From an uncultured Parabacteroides sp. (lineage in GTDB: Bacteria > Bacteroidota > Bacteroidia > Bacteroidales > Tannerellaceae), in NCBI GenBank assembly GCA_937894065.1, contig CALCST010000027.1:50840-114839 (forward strand): DNA of 64,000 nucleotides. Reading direction: 5' to 3'. The notes under the pieces were generated by a model. It worked only from the letters and a program-made list of their open reading frames with translations, had not been told where the DNA came from and searched no databases. The translations under genes were made by a program, and so were the position numbers. Positions 45,559 to 56,224 of the stretch are shown here, in pieces. Numbering within the stretch: the stretch's first letter is position 1; every line of letters begins with the position of its first letter.

Positions 45559-46884
45559 ATGGAAACACCGGAAATCAATATAGGCATAGTTAAAGGAGAA
45601 AGTATCTTTTTCTCTTTCAATGGAGAATATATCCTTGCAGAAACGGGAGCATTAATCACAGGAGAACAAAAGGTTTCCGTAAATAATGGAAAGATTCTTT
45701 TCAATGGCAAGTGGCACGACGAGCTGTTCTTCGAACCCACAGGAGATGATGTTTCGTTCGACCTTATGGATGTTACAATAGGTATTGACTTCCATTGGGA
45801 ACGCAAGGAAAATCAGCGATTCAAAGGAGCTCTTAATCTGATTGTTGATGGAGAGTCTATTGTTGCAATCAATCAAATTGACATAGAAAGTTATCTCAGC
45901 AGCGTAATTTCTTCAGAGATGAACTCTGATGCTCCGGGAGAATTCCTTAAAGCTCATGCTGTAATATCAAGAAGCTGGGTTATGTCGCAAATAAGGAAAT
46001 CATTGCGCAGACATGAAGACAGCAAAGGTGAAGGGCAGGTTGAAACAGAAAACCGAAGAATCAAGTGGTACGACCGCGAAGACCACAAGCTTTTCGATGT
46101 CTGTGCAGACGACCATTGCCAGCGCTATCAAGGAATAAGCCGCAAGACAAATCCTCAAATCGAGAAGATAATAGACAAGACATACGGTGAAGTCCTTATG
46201 TATGACGGTGAAATCTGCGATGCCCGATTCTCAAAATGCTGCGGCGGAGCCATTGAGGAATTTGATGCGTGTTGGGAAGATATTTCCGTTCCATATCTTA
46301 AATCTGCCGGAGACAATCAATATGATTTGCTTATCGAAGATTTAACCAAGGAAGAAGACGCGGAAAAATGGATTCGCAGTTCTCCAAATGCTTTCTGCAA
46401 CACTCACGACAAACAATTGTTGCAGAAAATCCTAAACAACTACGATTGCGAGACTCCGGATTTCTACAGGTGGAAAGTTTCATATTCACAGGAAACACTG
46501 AGTAAACTTATAGAAAAAAGGACAGGAATAGATTTCGGAAATATTATAGACTTGGTTCCCATCAAACGTGGAAAATCAGGAAGAATATATGAACTGATGA
46601 TCAAAGGCAGCAAACGCAATATGGTTATTGGCAAAGAGTTGGAGATCAGACGTTCCCTTTCCGAATCACATCTCTACAGCTCAGCCTTCGTAGTAGATAA
46701 GGTTATGGGCAAGGATGGAGTGCCTGAAGAATTCACTCTCACCGGAAGCGGATGGGGACATGGCGTCGGACTTTGCCAAATCGGAGCAGCAGTTATGAGC
46801 ACAGAAGGATATACTTATAAGGAAATCTTGAAACATTATTTTCCCGGCTCTGTTCTGGAAAAAATTTATGAAAAAGAAAAATGA
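45559..46884 (+). CDS. SpoIID/LytB domain protein
   Basis: The 441-aa protein carries the SpoIID core: QIDIESYLSSVISSEMNSDAPGEFLKAHAVISRSW (catalytic glutamate in SSEM) and the closing GWGHGVGLCQIGAAVMS. SpoIID is a lytic transglycosylase acting on denuded glycan strands of peptidoglycan. A cysteine-rich SKCCGGAIEEFD and a DDHCQRYQG segment replace the usual SSGG-type region. No signal peptide is visible at its METPEI start, unusual for a wall enzyme. It overlaps the next gene by 4 bp. Confidence 0.85.
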   Translation: METPEINIGIVKGESIFFSFNGEYILAETGALITGEQKVSVNNGKILFNGKWHDELFFEPTGDDVSFDLMDVTIGIDFHWERKENQRFKGALNLIVDGESIVAINQIDIESYLSSVISSEMNSDAPGEFLKAHAVISRSWVMSQIRKSLRRHEDSKGEGQVETENRRIKWYDREDHKLFDVCADDHCQRYQGISRKTNPQIEKIIDKTYGEVLMYDGEICDARFSKCCGGAIEEFDACWEDISVPYLKSAGDNQYDLLIEDLTKEEDAEKWIRSSPNAFCNTHDKQLLQKILNNYDCETPDFYRWKVSYSQETLSKLIEKRTGIDFGNIIDLVPIKRGKSGRIYELMIKGSKRNMVIGKELEIRRSLSESHLYSSAFVVDKVMGKDGVPEEFTLTGSGWGHGVGLCQIGAAVMSTEGYTYKEILKHYFPGSVLEKIYEKEK

Positions 46885-48359
46885 GCAGATATACAATTCT
46901 TTTTATAATAGCAGTCTATTTCGGGCTGCTATTATTTATTGCATGGTTAACAGGAAGGAAAAGTAGCAGCAACGATGCTTTCTTTACGGGCAACAGGCAA
47001 TCACCATGGTACATAGTTTCTATAGGAATGATCGGCACTTCCCTGTCCGGTGTGACTTTCGTTTCTGTTCCCGGCATGGTGAGAAGTATCGACATGACAT
47101 ATATGCAAACCGTATTTGGTTTTTTCGTCGGATATATTATCATTGCGCACATACTACTTCCACTCTACTATAAGCTAAAACTAACATCAATTTACAGTTA
47201 TCTGAAAGATAGAATAGGTCATAGAGGCTATAAAACCGGGGCTTCTTTTTTCCTGTTGTCTAAAAGCATAGGTGCAGCGGCAAGACTTTATCTCGTGGTT
47301 CTGATTCTTCAGCATTATGTGTTTGATGCGTTCAATATACCTTTTGCTGTAACTGTCATATTAAGTATATTGCTTGTCTGGATTTATACCTTCCGCAGTG
47401 GCATCAAGACAATTATATGGACAGACACAATACAAGCAATATGCCTTATTGCCATGTTGGTTGTAATCATATGGCAAGTCAAGGACGCTTTGGGCATGAG
47501 CTTTGTAGAAATGAGCACTTCCGTTGCTAACAATCCTCATTTCCGCATTTTCGAATTTAACGACTGGAACAGTTCCCAACATTTCGCCAAACAGTTCTTC
47601 AGTGGAATATTCATAACAATAGTAATGACCGGGCTTGATCAGGATATGATGCAGAAGAATCTCTCATGCAGGAATCTGAAAGAGGCGCAAAAGAATATGT
47701 ACACTTACGGATTTGCCTTCACTCCGGTGAATTTCCTGTTTTTGGTTTTAGGAATACTTCTCCTTATTGTTGCCGAGCAGAAGCAAATAGCCTTGCCAGA
47801 GCTCAGTGATGACATATTACCGATGTTCTGCACTTCCGGAATATTGGGAAACAGCATACTTATTTTCTTCACCATCGGGATTATTGCAGCAGCATTCAGC
47901 AGTGCCGACTCGGCATTGACAGCCCTCACCACTTCTTTCTGTATAGATATTTTGGATATACAGAACGACAGTGAAAAACAGGCAAAACGCAAACGACTGA
48001 TGATTCATATTGCAATATCAATAGTTTTTGCCCTCATTATTCTGGTTATAAAAGAAGTGAACAACAGAAGTATTATTGACGCAATATATATGATTGCATC
48101 ATATACATACGGACCACTGCTCGGAATGTTTATTTTCGGCTTATTTACCAAACGCTTGGTAAAAGACAAGTTTGTTCCGTATATTTGCATCATATCTCCG
48201 GTAATCAGCTTTGGCATTAATTATGTTGTTGAAAACACAACAGACTATATTTTCGGATATGAAATATTGATGATAAATGCAGCCATAACATTCTTTGGAA
48301 TGTGGCTTACTTCAAGCAATAGCCGGGAAACCAGTTCTTCATTAGAAATTAAAAACTAA
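46881..48359 (+). CDS. Sodium:solute symporter family transporter
   Basis: The 492-aa protein has about 13 helices and the SSF features FFTGNRQSPWYIVSIGMIGTSLSGVTF and AAAFSSADSALTALTTSF, the Na+-binding region. It imports a sugar, amino acid or similar solute with Na+. Its ATG overlaps the SpoIID gene stop (ATGA). Coupling to a glycan-cleaving enzyme suggests a cell-wall sugar as substrate; relatives in Bacteroidetes import N-acetylmuramic acid, but that is inference. Confidence 0.85.
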   Translation: MSRYTILFIIAVYFGLLLFIAWLTGRKSSSNDAFFTGNRQSPWYIVSIGMIGTSLSGVTFVSVPGMVRSIDMTYMQTVFGFFVGYIIIAHILLPLYYKLKLTSIYSYLKDRIGHRGYKTGASFFLLSKSIGAAARLYLVVLILQHYVFDAFNIPFAVTVILSILLVWIYTFRSGIKTIIWTDTIQAICLIAMLVVIIWQVKDALGMSFVEMSTSVANNPHFRIFEFNDWNSSQHFAKQFFSGIFITIVMTGLDQDMMQKNLSCRNLKEAQKNMYTYGFAFTPVNFLFLVLGILLLIVAEQKQIALPELSDDILPMFCTSGILGNSILIFFTIGIIAAAFSSADSALTALTTSFCIDILDIQNDSEKQAKRKRLMIHIAISIVFALIILVIKEVNNRSIIDAIYMIASYTYGPLLGMFIFGLFTKRLVKDKFVPYICIISPVISFGINYVVENTTDYIFGYEILMINAAITFFGMWLTSSNSRETSSSLEIKN

Positions 48360-48365
48360 ATTTTC

Positions 48366-48968
48366 ATGGAAATAAAAAGCGCAGAATTCGTTATCAGTAA
48401 TACTAACGTAAAAAAGTGTCCGGAAGGAAACAAACCTGAATATGCTTTTATCGGACGAAGCAACGTTGGCAAATCATCATTGATAAACATGCTGACAGCA
48501 AAAAAAGGTTTGGCTATGACTTCCCAGAAGCCTGGAAAAACCATGCTTATCAATCATTACATAATAAATGACGAATGGTATCTGGTGGACCTTCCAGGTT
48601 ATGGCTTTGCACAACGTGGCAAAGAAGGACGTGAAAACATACGCAAGATTATTGAAAGTTACATTCTGATGCGTGAGCAACTTACTTGTCTCTTTGTCTT
48701 GCTCGACTGCCGCCATTCTCCTCAAAAAATAGATTTGGAATTTATGGAATGGTTGGGTGAAAACGGTGTTCCGTTCGTTATAATATTTACAAAGACTGAC
48801 AAAATCAGCAAAGGCAGACTGGCAGAAAACACTGAAGTGTATAAGAAAAAGCTTCTCGAAACTTGGGAAGAATTACCTCCTATCCTCTTCTCTTCATCAG
48901 AGAAAAAAGAAGGAAGAGATGATATATTAGATTTCATTGATAACATCAACAAATCAGTAAACGAATAA
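48366..48968 (+). CDS. engB: Ribosome biogenesis GTPase EngB (YihA/YsxC)
   Basis: The 200-aa small GTPase has GRSNVGKSS (G1), [11 protein letters not shown] (G3), TKTD (G4) and an SSSEKKE G5-like region. EngB acts in maturation of the 50S subunit and is essential in many bacteria. It starts 6 bp after the symporter stop and ends the plus-strand run; the paired terminator follows at 48973. Confidence 0.95.
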   Translation: MEIKSAEFVISNTNVKKCPEGNKPEYAFIGRSNVGKSSLINMLTAKKGLAMTSQKPGKTMLINHYIINDEWYLVDLPGYGFAQRGKEGRENIRKIIESYILMREQLTCLFVLLDCRHSPQKIDLEFMEWLGENGVPFVIIFTKTDKISKGRLAENTEVYKKKLLETWEELPPILFSSSEKKEGRDDILDFIDNINKSVNE

Positions 48969-48972
48969 AAAC

Positions 48973-49014
48973 AAAAAGCCTGGTCAACACCAACCGGTCC
49001 GACCAGGCTTTTTT
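48973..49014. terminator. Bidirectional Rho-independent terminator
   Basis: AAAAAGCCTGGTC pairs with GACCAGGCTTTTT around a 15-nt loop, between convergent engB and the DUF1080 gene. Confidence 0.9.
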
Positions 49015-49043
49015 GTATATTAATATGTCCAAATAATTACGGA

Positions 49044-49796
49044 TTATAGATTTCTAATCCAGATGTTACGATAAGCAACAGCAACACCATGATCCTGAAG
49101 CAACAAAGGCAATCTGCCATGAGCCTTGTATGTTGGGAATCCAATATACGGAGTATTACCTTTCAGGATATAGTTATTCTGAACCAAGATACCGTTCAAA
49201 ACAACAGTAACCATTGCCGGTGATTCCAATGCGCCATCAGTTGTGAAACGTGGAGCTTTATAATAGATATCATAAACCTGCCATTTTTCAGTTCCAGTAA
49301 ATGCATTAGCCAAAGGAGCCTGCTGTTTGTAAACACTACCAACCATACCGTTTACATAAGTAGGATTGTCTTCGCCATCCAAAACCTGAACTTCATAAAT
49401 GCTCTGAAGGAAAATACCACTGTTACCCTTCATCTGCAAAGTATTCTTCGGACCAGCTTTAGGAGTTTTGAATTCAATATGCAACTGGCAGTCACCGAAA
49501 TATTCTTTTGTCTGAACGTCGCCGCCACCAGGAACGATTACCATTGCGCCGTCTTCAATTTTCCAAGTAGGATCAGTAAACTTACCATCTTTTGGAGTCA
49601 CCCATTTTGACAAATCTTTTCCGTCAAACAATACGATTGCATCTGATGGTGGATTACCTGGTTTATCACCTGGTTGAACTTTAGGTGGCTGAGGAGTATA
49701 CCATTCTGTAGCTGCTGGAGAAACATGTCCACCTTGCTGAGCGTTTGCTGCTGTAAAAGCACAAACCAAACTGATTAAAAGAAGAATTTTTTTCAT
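49044..49796 (-). CDS. Secreted DUF1080 (3-keto-disaccharide hydrolase-like) protein
   Basis: The 250-aa protein has a signal peptide (about 1-19, ANAQ) and a concanavalin-like DUF1080 fold with IVLFDGKDLSKWV, KIEDGAMVIVPGGGDVQTKEYFGDCQLHIEFKTP and GNSGIFLQSIYEVQVLDG, all typical of the family. Some members hydrolyse 3-keto-glucosides, others only bind sugars. It is periplasmic or exported. Its codon use is biased (GTT, CCA, GGT), hinting at good expression. Confidence 0.88.
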   Translation of the reverse strand: MKKILLLISLVCAFTAANAQQGGHVSPAATEWYTPQPPKVQPGDKPGNPPSDAIVLFDGKDLSKWVTPKDGKFTDPTWKIEDGAMVIVPGGGDVQTKEYFGDCQLHIEFKTPKAGPKNTLQMKGNSGIFLQSIYEVQVLDGEDNPTYVNGMVGSVYKQQAPLANAFTGTEKWQVYDIYYKAPRFTTDGALESPAMVTVVLNGILVQNNYILKGNTPYIGFPTYKAHGRLPLLLQDHGVAVAYRNIWIRNL

Positions 49797-49899
49797 GTTT
49801 TTAAATATTAGTTAGCTATAAATTAGGTTTAATTATTTCATCACATAGTATTCTGCCTTGTGTTTTCTTGAACAAATATATTAGTTTTTCAACAAATAA

Positions 49900-49967
49900 C
49901 ACAAAAAAACCTGCTCAAATTTATTCATCACGGCTTTTTTACATAATGAATAAATCAAAGCAGGTTT
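49900..49967 (-). terminator. Terminator of the dihydroorotase gene
   Basis: On the minus strand AAACCTGCT pairs with AGCAGGTTT; inner TTTATTCAT/ATGAATAAA pairs strengthen the stem, and a seven-T tract follows. It ends the USP/PepP/M3/dihydroorotase minus-strand run. Confidence 0.8.
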
Positions 49968-50001
49968 AATAAAATATATCTAATAGCCTAATATTCTGAA
50001 T

Positions 50002-51339
50002 TTAGAGATATGCTACTTCTTTACCTCTGACATTATCATCAATTTTTCCATCAGAATATGCCAACTGGCCATTTACATATGTTTTCCATACGGAATGGTG
50101 GAAAGTATATCCTTCAAATGGCGACCAGCCGCATTTAGTCAATATATTTTCCGGAGCAACTGTCCAATGCTTTTCCGGATCTATCAGAACCAAGTCTGCA
50201 TAATATCCCGGGCGGATAAATCCTCTCCTGTCAATATTAAATAATATAGCCGGATTATGTGCCATTTTCTCCACAACCTTCTCATATGTGAAAAGTCCGG
50301 ACTTAGCCATCTTAAGCATAGCAACCAAAGAATGCTGAACCAACGGACCTCCGGATGCAGCCTTCAGGCATGAACCTTCTTTTTCCGAAAGAAGATGTGG
50401 CGCATGGTCTGTCGCTACAATATCAATAAGATTATTGTTTACAGCCTCGCGCAAAGCATCACGGTCAGCAGCTGTTTTTATTGACGGATTCCATTTTATT
50501 CTGTTGCCGAAACGGGCATAATCACTATCGTCAAACCAAAGATGATGAACGCAAACTTCACCTGTAATCTTCTTTTCCGACAATGGCAAGGAATTGTCCA
50601 GCAAAGTAGTTTCCTTTGCAGTTGACAAATGAAGTATATGCAATCTTGAACCAAGACGAGTAGCCAACTCAACAGCCTCGGAAGATGAAGCATAACAAGC
50701 CTCTTCGCTTCTTATTTTGCTATGGAAAGATATATCCAAATCTTCACCATACAAAGAAGTGTAATGAGCGATGTTGCGTTTAATCACTTCCTCTTTCTCT
50801 GCATGGATAGCAATCAGCATTCCAGTTTCACCAAACAGGCGTTCCAATGTTTCCTTATTGTCCACAAGCATATTTCCTGTTGAAGAACCAAGGAACAGCT
50901 TCAATCCGGGAACACGGCTTCTGTCCAGCTTCTTTATTTCATCCATATTATCATTCGTTCCACCGAAGAAGAATGAATAATTGGCAACTGAAGTTTCTGC
51001 CGCCCTGCGGAATTTCCATTCCAAATTCTCAATTGTAGTTGTCTGAGGTTTTGTGTTCGGCATATCCATAAATGTCGTAACACCTCCGGCAACTGCCGCA
51101 CGGCTTTCTGTTCCGATATCAGCTTTGTGAGTCAAACCCGGTTCACGGAAATGCACCTGGTCGTCGATACATCCGGGAATAAGCCATTTGCCAGTCGCAT
51201 CAACAACTTCAGCTCCGTCGATATCCGGACAATTGCCCTCGAATATCTCAGCAATCTTATCCCCTTCTATTAAAAGAGAGCCGACATAGCGACGGCCCTC
51301 ATTTATTATTTCTGCATTTTTAATCAGTGTCTTATGCAT
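50002..51339 (-). CDS. pyrC: Dihydroorotase
   Basis: The 445-aa amidohydrolase closes N-carbamoyl-aspartate to dihydroorotate in pyrimidine synthesis. Metal-site blocks are [10 protein letters not shown] (residues 59-68), the bridging lysine in [29 protein letters not shown] and ATDHAPH. The first histidine of the usual DxHxH motif is replaced by Q61; this variant is found in Bacteroidetes homologues to my memory. It starts 11 bp after the M3 peptidase stop, so it is coexpressed with it. Confidence 0.93.
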   Translation of the reverse strand: MHKTLIKNAEIINEGRRYVGSLLIEGDKIAEIFEGNCPDIDGAEVVDATGKWLIPGCIDDQVHFREPGLTHKADIGTESRAAVAGGVTTFMDMPNTKPQTTTIENLEWKFRRAAETSVANYSFFFGGTNDNMDEIKKLDRSRVPGLKLFLGSSTGNMLVDNKETLERLFGETGMLIAIHAEKEEVIKRNIAHYTSLYGEDLDISFHSKIRSEEACYASSSEAVELATRLGSRLHILHLSTAKETTLLDNSLPLSEKKITGEVCVHHLWFDDSDYARFGNRIKWNPSIKTAADRDALREAVNNNLIDIVATDHAPHLLSEKEGSCLKAASGGPLVQHSLVAMLKMAKSGLFTYEKVVEKMAHNPAILFNIDRRGFIRPGYYADLVLIDPEKHWTVAPENILTKCGWSPFEGYTFHHSVWKTYVNGQLAYSDGKIDDNVRGKEVAYL

Positions 51340-51350
51340 AAATCTCTTTT

Positions 51351-53471
51351 TTATTTCAAACCTCTGTTCTTAAGCAATGGCTCAGTGTTAGGAGTTTTTC
51401 CACGGAAATTCTTATACATATCCATAGCATCGTCAATGCAACCCGGCATCAAAACATACTGACGGAATTTCTGAGCAACTTCCTGATTGAAAATATCTCC
51501 TGTTTCCTTGAATGCTTCATAAGCATCAGCATCAAGAACTTCTGCCCACATATAGCTATAATAACCAGCTGTGTAGCCGCCGCCCATTGTGTGGTTGAAG
51601 TATGTTGTACGGTATCTTGACGGAATCTGCTTCAACAAGCCGCGTTTGCCAAGAGTTTCAGACTCAAATTTCACGATATCCAAGTCTGCAGGAATTTCCT
51701 TAAGAACGTGATAGTCCATATCAAGATACGAAGCTGCAATATATTCTGTTGTAGCAAAACCCTGACCATATTTATCACTTTCTTCTATTTTCTTCACAAG
51801 CTCAGTTGGGATAACTTCACCAGTCTGATAATGTTTAGCATAAACTTTCAAAACTTCAGGTTCAAGAACCCAATGTTCCATAATCTGAGAAGGAAGTTCA
51901 ACGAAATCACGAGGAACACTTGCAACTCCGGAATAATGAACATTTCTGAAGAAATTATGCAATGCATGTCCAAACTCATGGAACAAAGTCTTAGCTTCGT
52001 CAACACTCAACAAAGCAGGTTGTCCGGCAGCAGGCTGAGTAAAGTTGCAAACAACAGTTACAATAGGAGCCTGATATTTGCCGTCAACATATGACTGCGG
52101 ACGATATGAACCGCACCATGCTCCACCGCGCTTGCTTTCACGTGGGAAGAAATCCATATAAAGCACACCAAGGCTTGAACCATCTTTGTCCTTGCATTCA
52201 AATGCCTGTGCATCCGGATGTGGCAATGGAATATCGCTCAACGCAGTGAAAGTAATTCCATACAATCTGTTAGCTACATAGAAAGCTCCATCACGCACAT
52301 TTTCAAGTTTAAGATACGGACGGACTTCATTCTCATCGATAGAGAATTTTGCTTTCTTAGCTTTTTCGAAATAATATCTCCAATCCCAGCCTTCAGCAGT
52401 GAAGTTATTGCCTTCTTTCTTGATTTCGCCCTGAATGTCAGCCAATTCTTCTTTAGCTTTAGCCAAAGCCGGAGCCCAAACTTCATCCAGAAGATTATAT
52501 ACATTCTGCTCATTCTTAGCCATACGAGTGTCAAGCACGAAAGCAGCATAATCATCACAACCCATCAATTTAGCCTTTTCAAGTCGTGCAGCAATCAATT
52601 TCTTCACAACTTCCTTATTGTCGGCATCATTATTGTTGTTTCCACGATTGATATAACCGTTGAAAATCTTCTCACGAAGTTCGCGGTTGTCAGCATACTG
52701 CAAGAAAGGCATTACGCTAGGATTCTGAAGAGTAAACACCCATTTGCCTTCCATGCCCTCGCTTGCCGCAGTAGCAGCAGCATTGGCAATCAAGCTTTCA
52801 GGAAGTCCTGCCAAATCCTCTTTCTTGTCGATTACAAGCTTGAAGTCATTAGTTTCCTTAAGCATATTCTGTCCGAAAGTAAGCTGAAGCATTGAGATTT
52901 CATTGTTCAACTCACGCAACTTAGCCTGCTTGTCTTCCGGAAGATTTGCACCGCCACGAACGAAATCCTTATAAGTTTCTTCAAGAAGCTTCATCTGCTC
53001 CTTGTCAAGATTCAGTTCGTTTCTCTTTTCATAAACTTCTTTTACTCTTGCAAAAAGACGAGGATTAAGGCTTATATCATCGCTATGTTTTGACAAAAGC
53101 GGAGAAAGCTCACGGCTCAAAGCCTGCATCTCGTCACTTGTATTTGCACTGTTCAAACCATAAAATACAGCGCTTACCTTACGGAGCAATTTTCCGCTCT
53201 GGTCCAATGCAGCAATAGTGTTTTCAAAATCAGGAGTTGAACGCTGATTTATAATAGCATCTATTTCCTTTGCCTGTTCTTCCATTCCCTGGATAAAGGC
53301 AGGCTTGTAATGTTCCAACTTTATTTTATCGAAAGGAGGAACACCAAAAGGCGTTGTATATTCCGTAAGGAATGGATTCTCGCCAACAACTTCAGCAGAT
53401 TTCTGTGCGCCGCCACCTCCACATGCCGACAACATAGCAGCCAATCCGGCTGTCAGAAAAATTTTCTTCAT
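51351..53471 (-). CDS. dcp: M3 family oligopeptidase lipoprotein (Dcp-like)
   Basis: The 706-aa protein has a lipobox (MLSAC) and the M3 architecture: [24 protein letters not shown] near the start, typical of Dcp/OpdA, and the zinc motif [12 protein letters not shown] at about 480-490. It is a metallopeptidyl-dipeptidase that removes C-terminal dipeptides, here anchored to a membrane on the periplasmic side. The following [10 protein letters not shown] and [26 protein letters not shown] blocks are also canonical. It is cotranscribed with dihydroorotase. Confidence 0.92.
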   Translation of the reverse strand: MKKIFLTAGLAAMLSACGGGGAQKSAEVVGENPFLTEYTTPFGVPPFDKIKLEHYKPAFIQGMEEQAKEIDAIINQRSTPDFENTIAALDQSGKLLRKVSAVFYGLNSANTSDEMQALSRELSPLLSKHSDDISLNPRLFARVKEVYEKRNELNLDKEQMKLLEETYKDFVRGGANLPEDKQAKLRELNNEISMLQLTFGQNMLKETNDFKLVIDKKEDLAGLPESLIANAAATAASEGMEGKWVFTLQNPSVMPFLQYADNRELREKIFNGYINRGNNNNDADNKEVVKKLIAARLEKAKLMGCDDYAAFVLDTRMAKNEQNVYNLLDEVWAPALAKAKEELADIQGEIKKEGNNFTAEGWDWRYYFEKAKKAKFSIDENEVRPYLKLENVRDGAFYVANRLYGITFTALSDIPLPHPDAQAFECKDKDGSSLGVLYMDFFPRESKRGGAWCGSYRPQSYVDGKYQAPIVTVVCNFTQPAAGQPALLSVDEAKTLFHEFGHALHNFFRNVHYSGVASVPRDFVELPSQIMEHWVLEPEVLKVYAKHYQTGEVIPTELVKKIEESDKYGQGFATTEYIAASYLDMDYHVLKEIPADLDIVKFESETLGKRGLLKQIPSRYRTTYFNHTMGGGYTAGYYSYMWAEVLDADAYEAFKETGDIFNQEVAQKFRQYVLMPGCIDDAMDMYKNFRGKTPNTEPLLKNRGLK

Positions 53472-53516
53472 AAATTCAAAGTTATTATTGTTTTATTCAA
53501 GTTTTGCAAGCCCAAT

Positions 53517-53585
53517 CTTCAGTTAACAAAGTTGACAAGGAAACAACTAACAGCAGTTTGTTCCCTTGCCAACTTGTTCCTGAAG
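53517..53585. repeat. 29-bp imperfect hairpin of the GTTGAC/GTCAAC family
   Basis: CTTCAG...AAGTTGACAAGG on the left pairs with CCTTGCCAACTT...CTGAAG on the right, forming a long hairpin between the pepP and dcp genes. The CTTGnCAACTnGTTCC core is shared with 13.9 and 34.5 kb. Confidence 0.65.
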
Positions 53586-53610
53586 CCTCGTCTTCTCTCA
53601 AAAGTATATT

Positions 53611-54990
53611 TTATTGTTTCTTAGCAGCCTCAACTTCCTCAGCATGCAACGGAAGTTTCTTACCCAAAAGGCGTGCGCCTGTTTCAGTAATCAGATAATC
53701 CTCTTCGTTTCTTATACCGCTGAAGTCCTTATATGTCTCAAGCTTGTCGTAGTTCAGGAATTCAGTGAACTTGTTCTGGCCTCTCCACAAATCAATCAAT
53801 TCAGGAATAAAATAAATACCAGGTTCGATTGTCAGAACAAATCCAGGTTCAAGCTCACGGCCCAATCTCAACGACTTGCGTCCAAACTGAGTGCTCTTCG
53901 GCTTTCCGTTATATCCCACATAAACTTCACCCAAATTCTCCATATCGTGAACATCCAAGCCCATCATATGTCCCAAACCACAAGGCATAAACATTGCATG
54001 AGCACCGGCTTTTACAGCTTCCATCGGGTCACCTTTGGCAAAACCAAGGTCCTTCATACCCTGCATAATAACTGCGCAAGACTTTTCATATACATCCACG
54101 AAAGGAATACCCGGACGAAGCTCAGCAACTGCAGCCTCGTGAGCAGCCACCTGAATGTCATATACATCACGCTGACGCTGAGTAAACTTGTCGTCTGCAG
54201 GAATTGTTGACGACATATCACCGGCATAACCCATTTCAGTTTCTGCACCGGCATCCAGCAAAAGCATATCACCGCTTTTAATCATATTGCTATGGTCGTG
54301 ATTGTGCAATGTCTGACCGTTAACAGTTGCAATAATAGGGAACGACAACTGATAATCATGTTTGTATGCAGCCTCAGCAACAGCAGCAGCAACTTCACAT
54401 TCACGAATGCCCGGACGGACAGTACGCATAGCTGCAAGATGCATATCAGCAGTTACAACACAAGCCTTTTCAATTTCTTCAATTTCTTCGGCAGATTTAT
54501 AATTTCTCTGATTTACTACGCCATATATGAAAGGGACAGATGGCTGTTCAGCACCAGGAGCCACACCCAACCAGGCAAGAAGCTTGATTTGATGTTCGGC
54601 GCGATATGTAGGCAAATAATGAATTGTCTGTCCTTTGCTCTGGGCAGATTTCAAATATGATTCTATTTCTTTATACGGTCTGACTTCTCTTATACCTGCA
54701 GCCTCGCTTTTTTCTTTCAAAGTTGGCTGAGTTCCCATCCATACAATAGCATCAATAGTCAACTCATCACCAAAAATGATTTCCTTGTCATTGTCGATAT
54801 CAATAACGGCAGACAATCCTGCATAAGGAAGTCCAAAGAAATAAAGGAAAGTTGAATCCTGACGGAAATGATATGTATTATCTGCATAGTTCATGCCACT
54901 TTCATCATTTCCCAAAAACAACAGCAGTCCTGAACCGACTGTTTTTTTCAATTGAGCCCTGCGGGCAATGTAAGTTTCTTTTGCAAACAT
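53611..54990 (-). CDS. pepP: Xaa-Pro aminopeptidase (M24B)
   Basis: The 459-aa reading from the ATG at 54990 starts MFAKETYIARRAQL, typical of PepP; a longer GTG reading at 55041 is rejected. The metal site residues are seen in LLLDAGAETEMGYAGDMSSTIP (two Asp), GLGHMMGLDVHD (His), EPGFVLTIEPGIYF (Glu) and ITETGARLL (Glu). It removes N-terminal residues before proline in the cytoplasm. It is cotranscribed upstream of dcp, across the repeat hairpin. Confidence 0.92.
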   Translation of the reverse strand: MFAKETYIARRAQLKKTVGSGLLLFLGNDESGMNYADNTYHFRQDSTFLYFFGLPYAGLSAVIDIDNDKEIIFGDELTIDAIVWMGTQPTLKEKSEAAGIREVRPYKEIESYLKSAQSKGQTIHYLPTYRAEHQIKLLAWLGVAPGAEQPSVPFIYGVVNQRNYKSAEEIEEIEKACVVTADMHLAAMRTVRPGIRECEVAAAVAEAAYKHDYQLSFPIIATVNGQTLHNHDHSNMIKSGDMLLLDAGAETEMGYAGDMSSTIPADDKFTQRQRDVYDIQVAAHEAAVAELRPGIPFVDVYEKSCAVIMQGMKDLGFAKGDPMEAVKAGAHAMFMPCGLGHMMGLDVHDMENLGEVYVGYNGKPKSTQFGRKSLRLGRELEPGFVLTIEPGIYFIPELIDLWRGQNKFTEFLNYDKLETYKDFSGIRNEEDYLITETGARLLGKKLPLHAEEVEAAKKQ

Positions 54991-55105
54991 AAGATTAGCT
55001 ATTTTAATACGGCCGGGTGCCGAAACCGAAAATTCCGACACACGGCCTTTATTGTTTTACATGTATCAAAGATACTAAGTTAATCTAAGTTTTGCAAATT
55101 AATAT

Positions 55106-56224
55106 TTATCCTTTTGCATGCATCACCAGCAAAGGAGTATTTGTGTGGAACAACATCCTGCGTGCAATGCTCGGACTGAACATTCTGGCAAGAATATTTC
55201 TCCTGTAAGTGCTCAATGCCAATATATCAATATTCTGATAGCGCACGAATTTCTCTATCGCTAGCAGCAAATCCCCGTCATCAAGCACAGTATATGAAAT
55301 ATTCGCATCCGGATACTGCTTCTTGAAATACTCTTTTGCGCCGGACAGTCTTATCTCATTCCAGTCGTTGCGGCTAGTCGAAATATTGAAAAGATGAATA
55401 TTTACATCATATCCGGCAAACACTTCCATAAAAGCGTCAAACACCAGCAAATCCCTTTCATTGAAAGAAGTCGCAAAAGCAACATTCTTAACCTTTGCCA
55501 AGTCGTTGAAAGGAGTATCCTCAGGAATAGCAAGCACCGGAACCTTATTCAGTTCAATAACTTCACCGGTGACACTACCAATCAAATCAGCATCTTTCTG
55601 GTCCGAGCCCCTGGTTCCCATTATGATTATATCAGGTCTGTATTCCTTTCCGTAAGCAATAATCTCTTCTTCAGGCAAGCCCTCACGCAAAACATAATTG
55701 AATTCCACCATCGGAAGTTCGCCATCCTCCATCTTCTTGTTCAGCACACTGCAAATTCCTTCCATATCCCTCTGCACCTTGTCACGCAAATGCTCCGGAG
55801 AATCCTCTTCTTTCAAATGATAAGCCGTGGTATCACCTATAGGAGCAGCAGTCGGGAAATATGGAGTGTAATATGCATGCATAATCATCACCTCAGCATT
55901 TTTCTTAAATGCATAGTTTATACCAATCTCACAAGCCTTCAACGAATAATCCGAAAAATCAACCGGGATCAGTATTTTACCAATATGAGGATCCTTTGCC
56001 ACCTTTTCCTCTTTTTCATCCAACCATTTACTGTCTTCAATAATTCTCAAGGCATGAGGAAGGTCTGTTTCCTTTATTCTGATACGGACTCCGGCAGATA
56101 CAACCGGCTGAATCTGATTCACATTGTGAATATACACTTCAATACCTTCAGTTTCCAACAGAGTCTTAAGGATTTGAGCTTTCTCGAAAGTATGTATAGC
56201 TAATGTTACCAGTTTGTCTTCCAT
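55106..56224 (-). CDS. Tandem universal stress protein with N-terminal signal-transducing domain
   Basis: The 372-aa protein has a short N-terminal DUF2007-like alpha/beta domain (about 1-75: VTLAIHTFEKAQILKTLLETEGIEVYI) and two UspA domains (about 82-235 and 245-372). In the first UspA, GKILIPVDFSDYS and a GTRGS-type nucleotide loop (IIMGTRGSDQKD) are intact; the second is diverged (FATSFNERD, STYRRN). Usp proteins bind ATP or AMP and respond to stress; this fusion resembles sensory variants of Bacteroidetes. It is a single gene. Confidence 0.85.
   Translation of the reverse strand: MEDKLVTLAIHTFEKAQILKTLLETEGIEVYIHNVNQIQPVVSAGVRIRIKETDLPHALRIIEDSKWLDEKEEKVAKDPHIGKILIPVDFSDYSLKACEIGINYAFKKNAEVMIMHAYYTPYFPTAAPIGDTTAYHLKEEDSPEHLRDKVQRDMEGICSVLNKKMEDGELPMVEFNYVLREGLPEEEIIAYGKEYRPDIIIMGTRGSDQKDADLIGSVTGEVIELNKVPVLAIPEDTPFNDLAKVKNVAFATSFNERDLLVFDAFMEVFAGYDVNIHLFNISTSRNDWNEIRLSGAKEYFKKQYPDANISYTVLDDGDLLLAIEKFVRYQNIDILALSTYRRNILARMFSPSIARRMLFHTNTPLLVMHAKG

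Noticed and set aside
52218..52895. A 225-aa plus-strand ORF
   Set aside because: It is antisense within the M3 peptidase gene, whose motifs are complete.
53614..54210. A 198-aa plus-strand ORF
   Set aside because: It is antisense to the well-supported Xaa-Pro aminopeptidase.
55394..56203. A 269-aa plus-strand ORF
   Set aside because: It is antisense to the tandem Usp gene, has no recognisable domain, and no ribosome site or promoter stands out.
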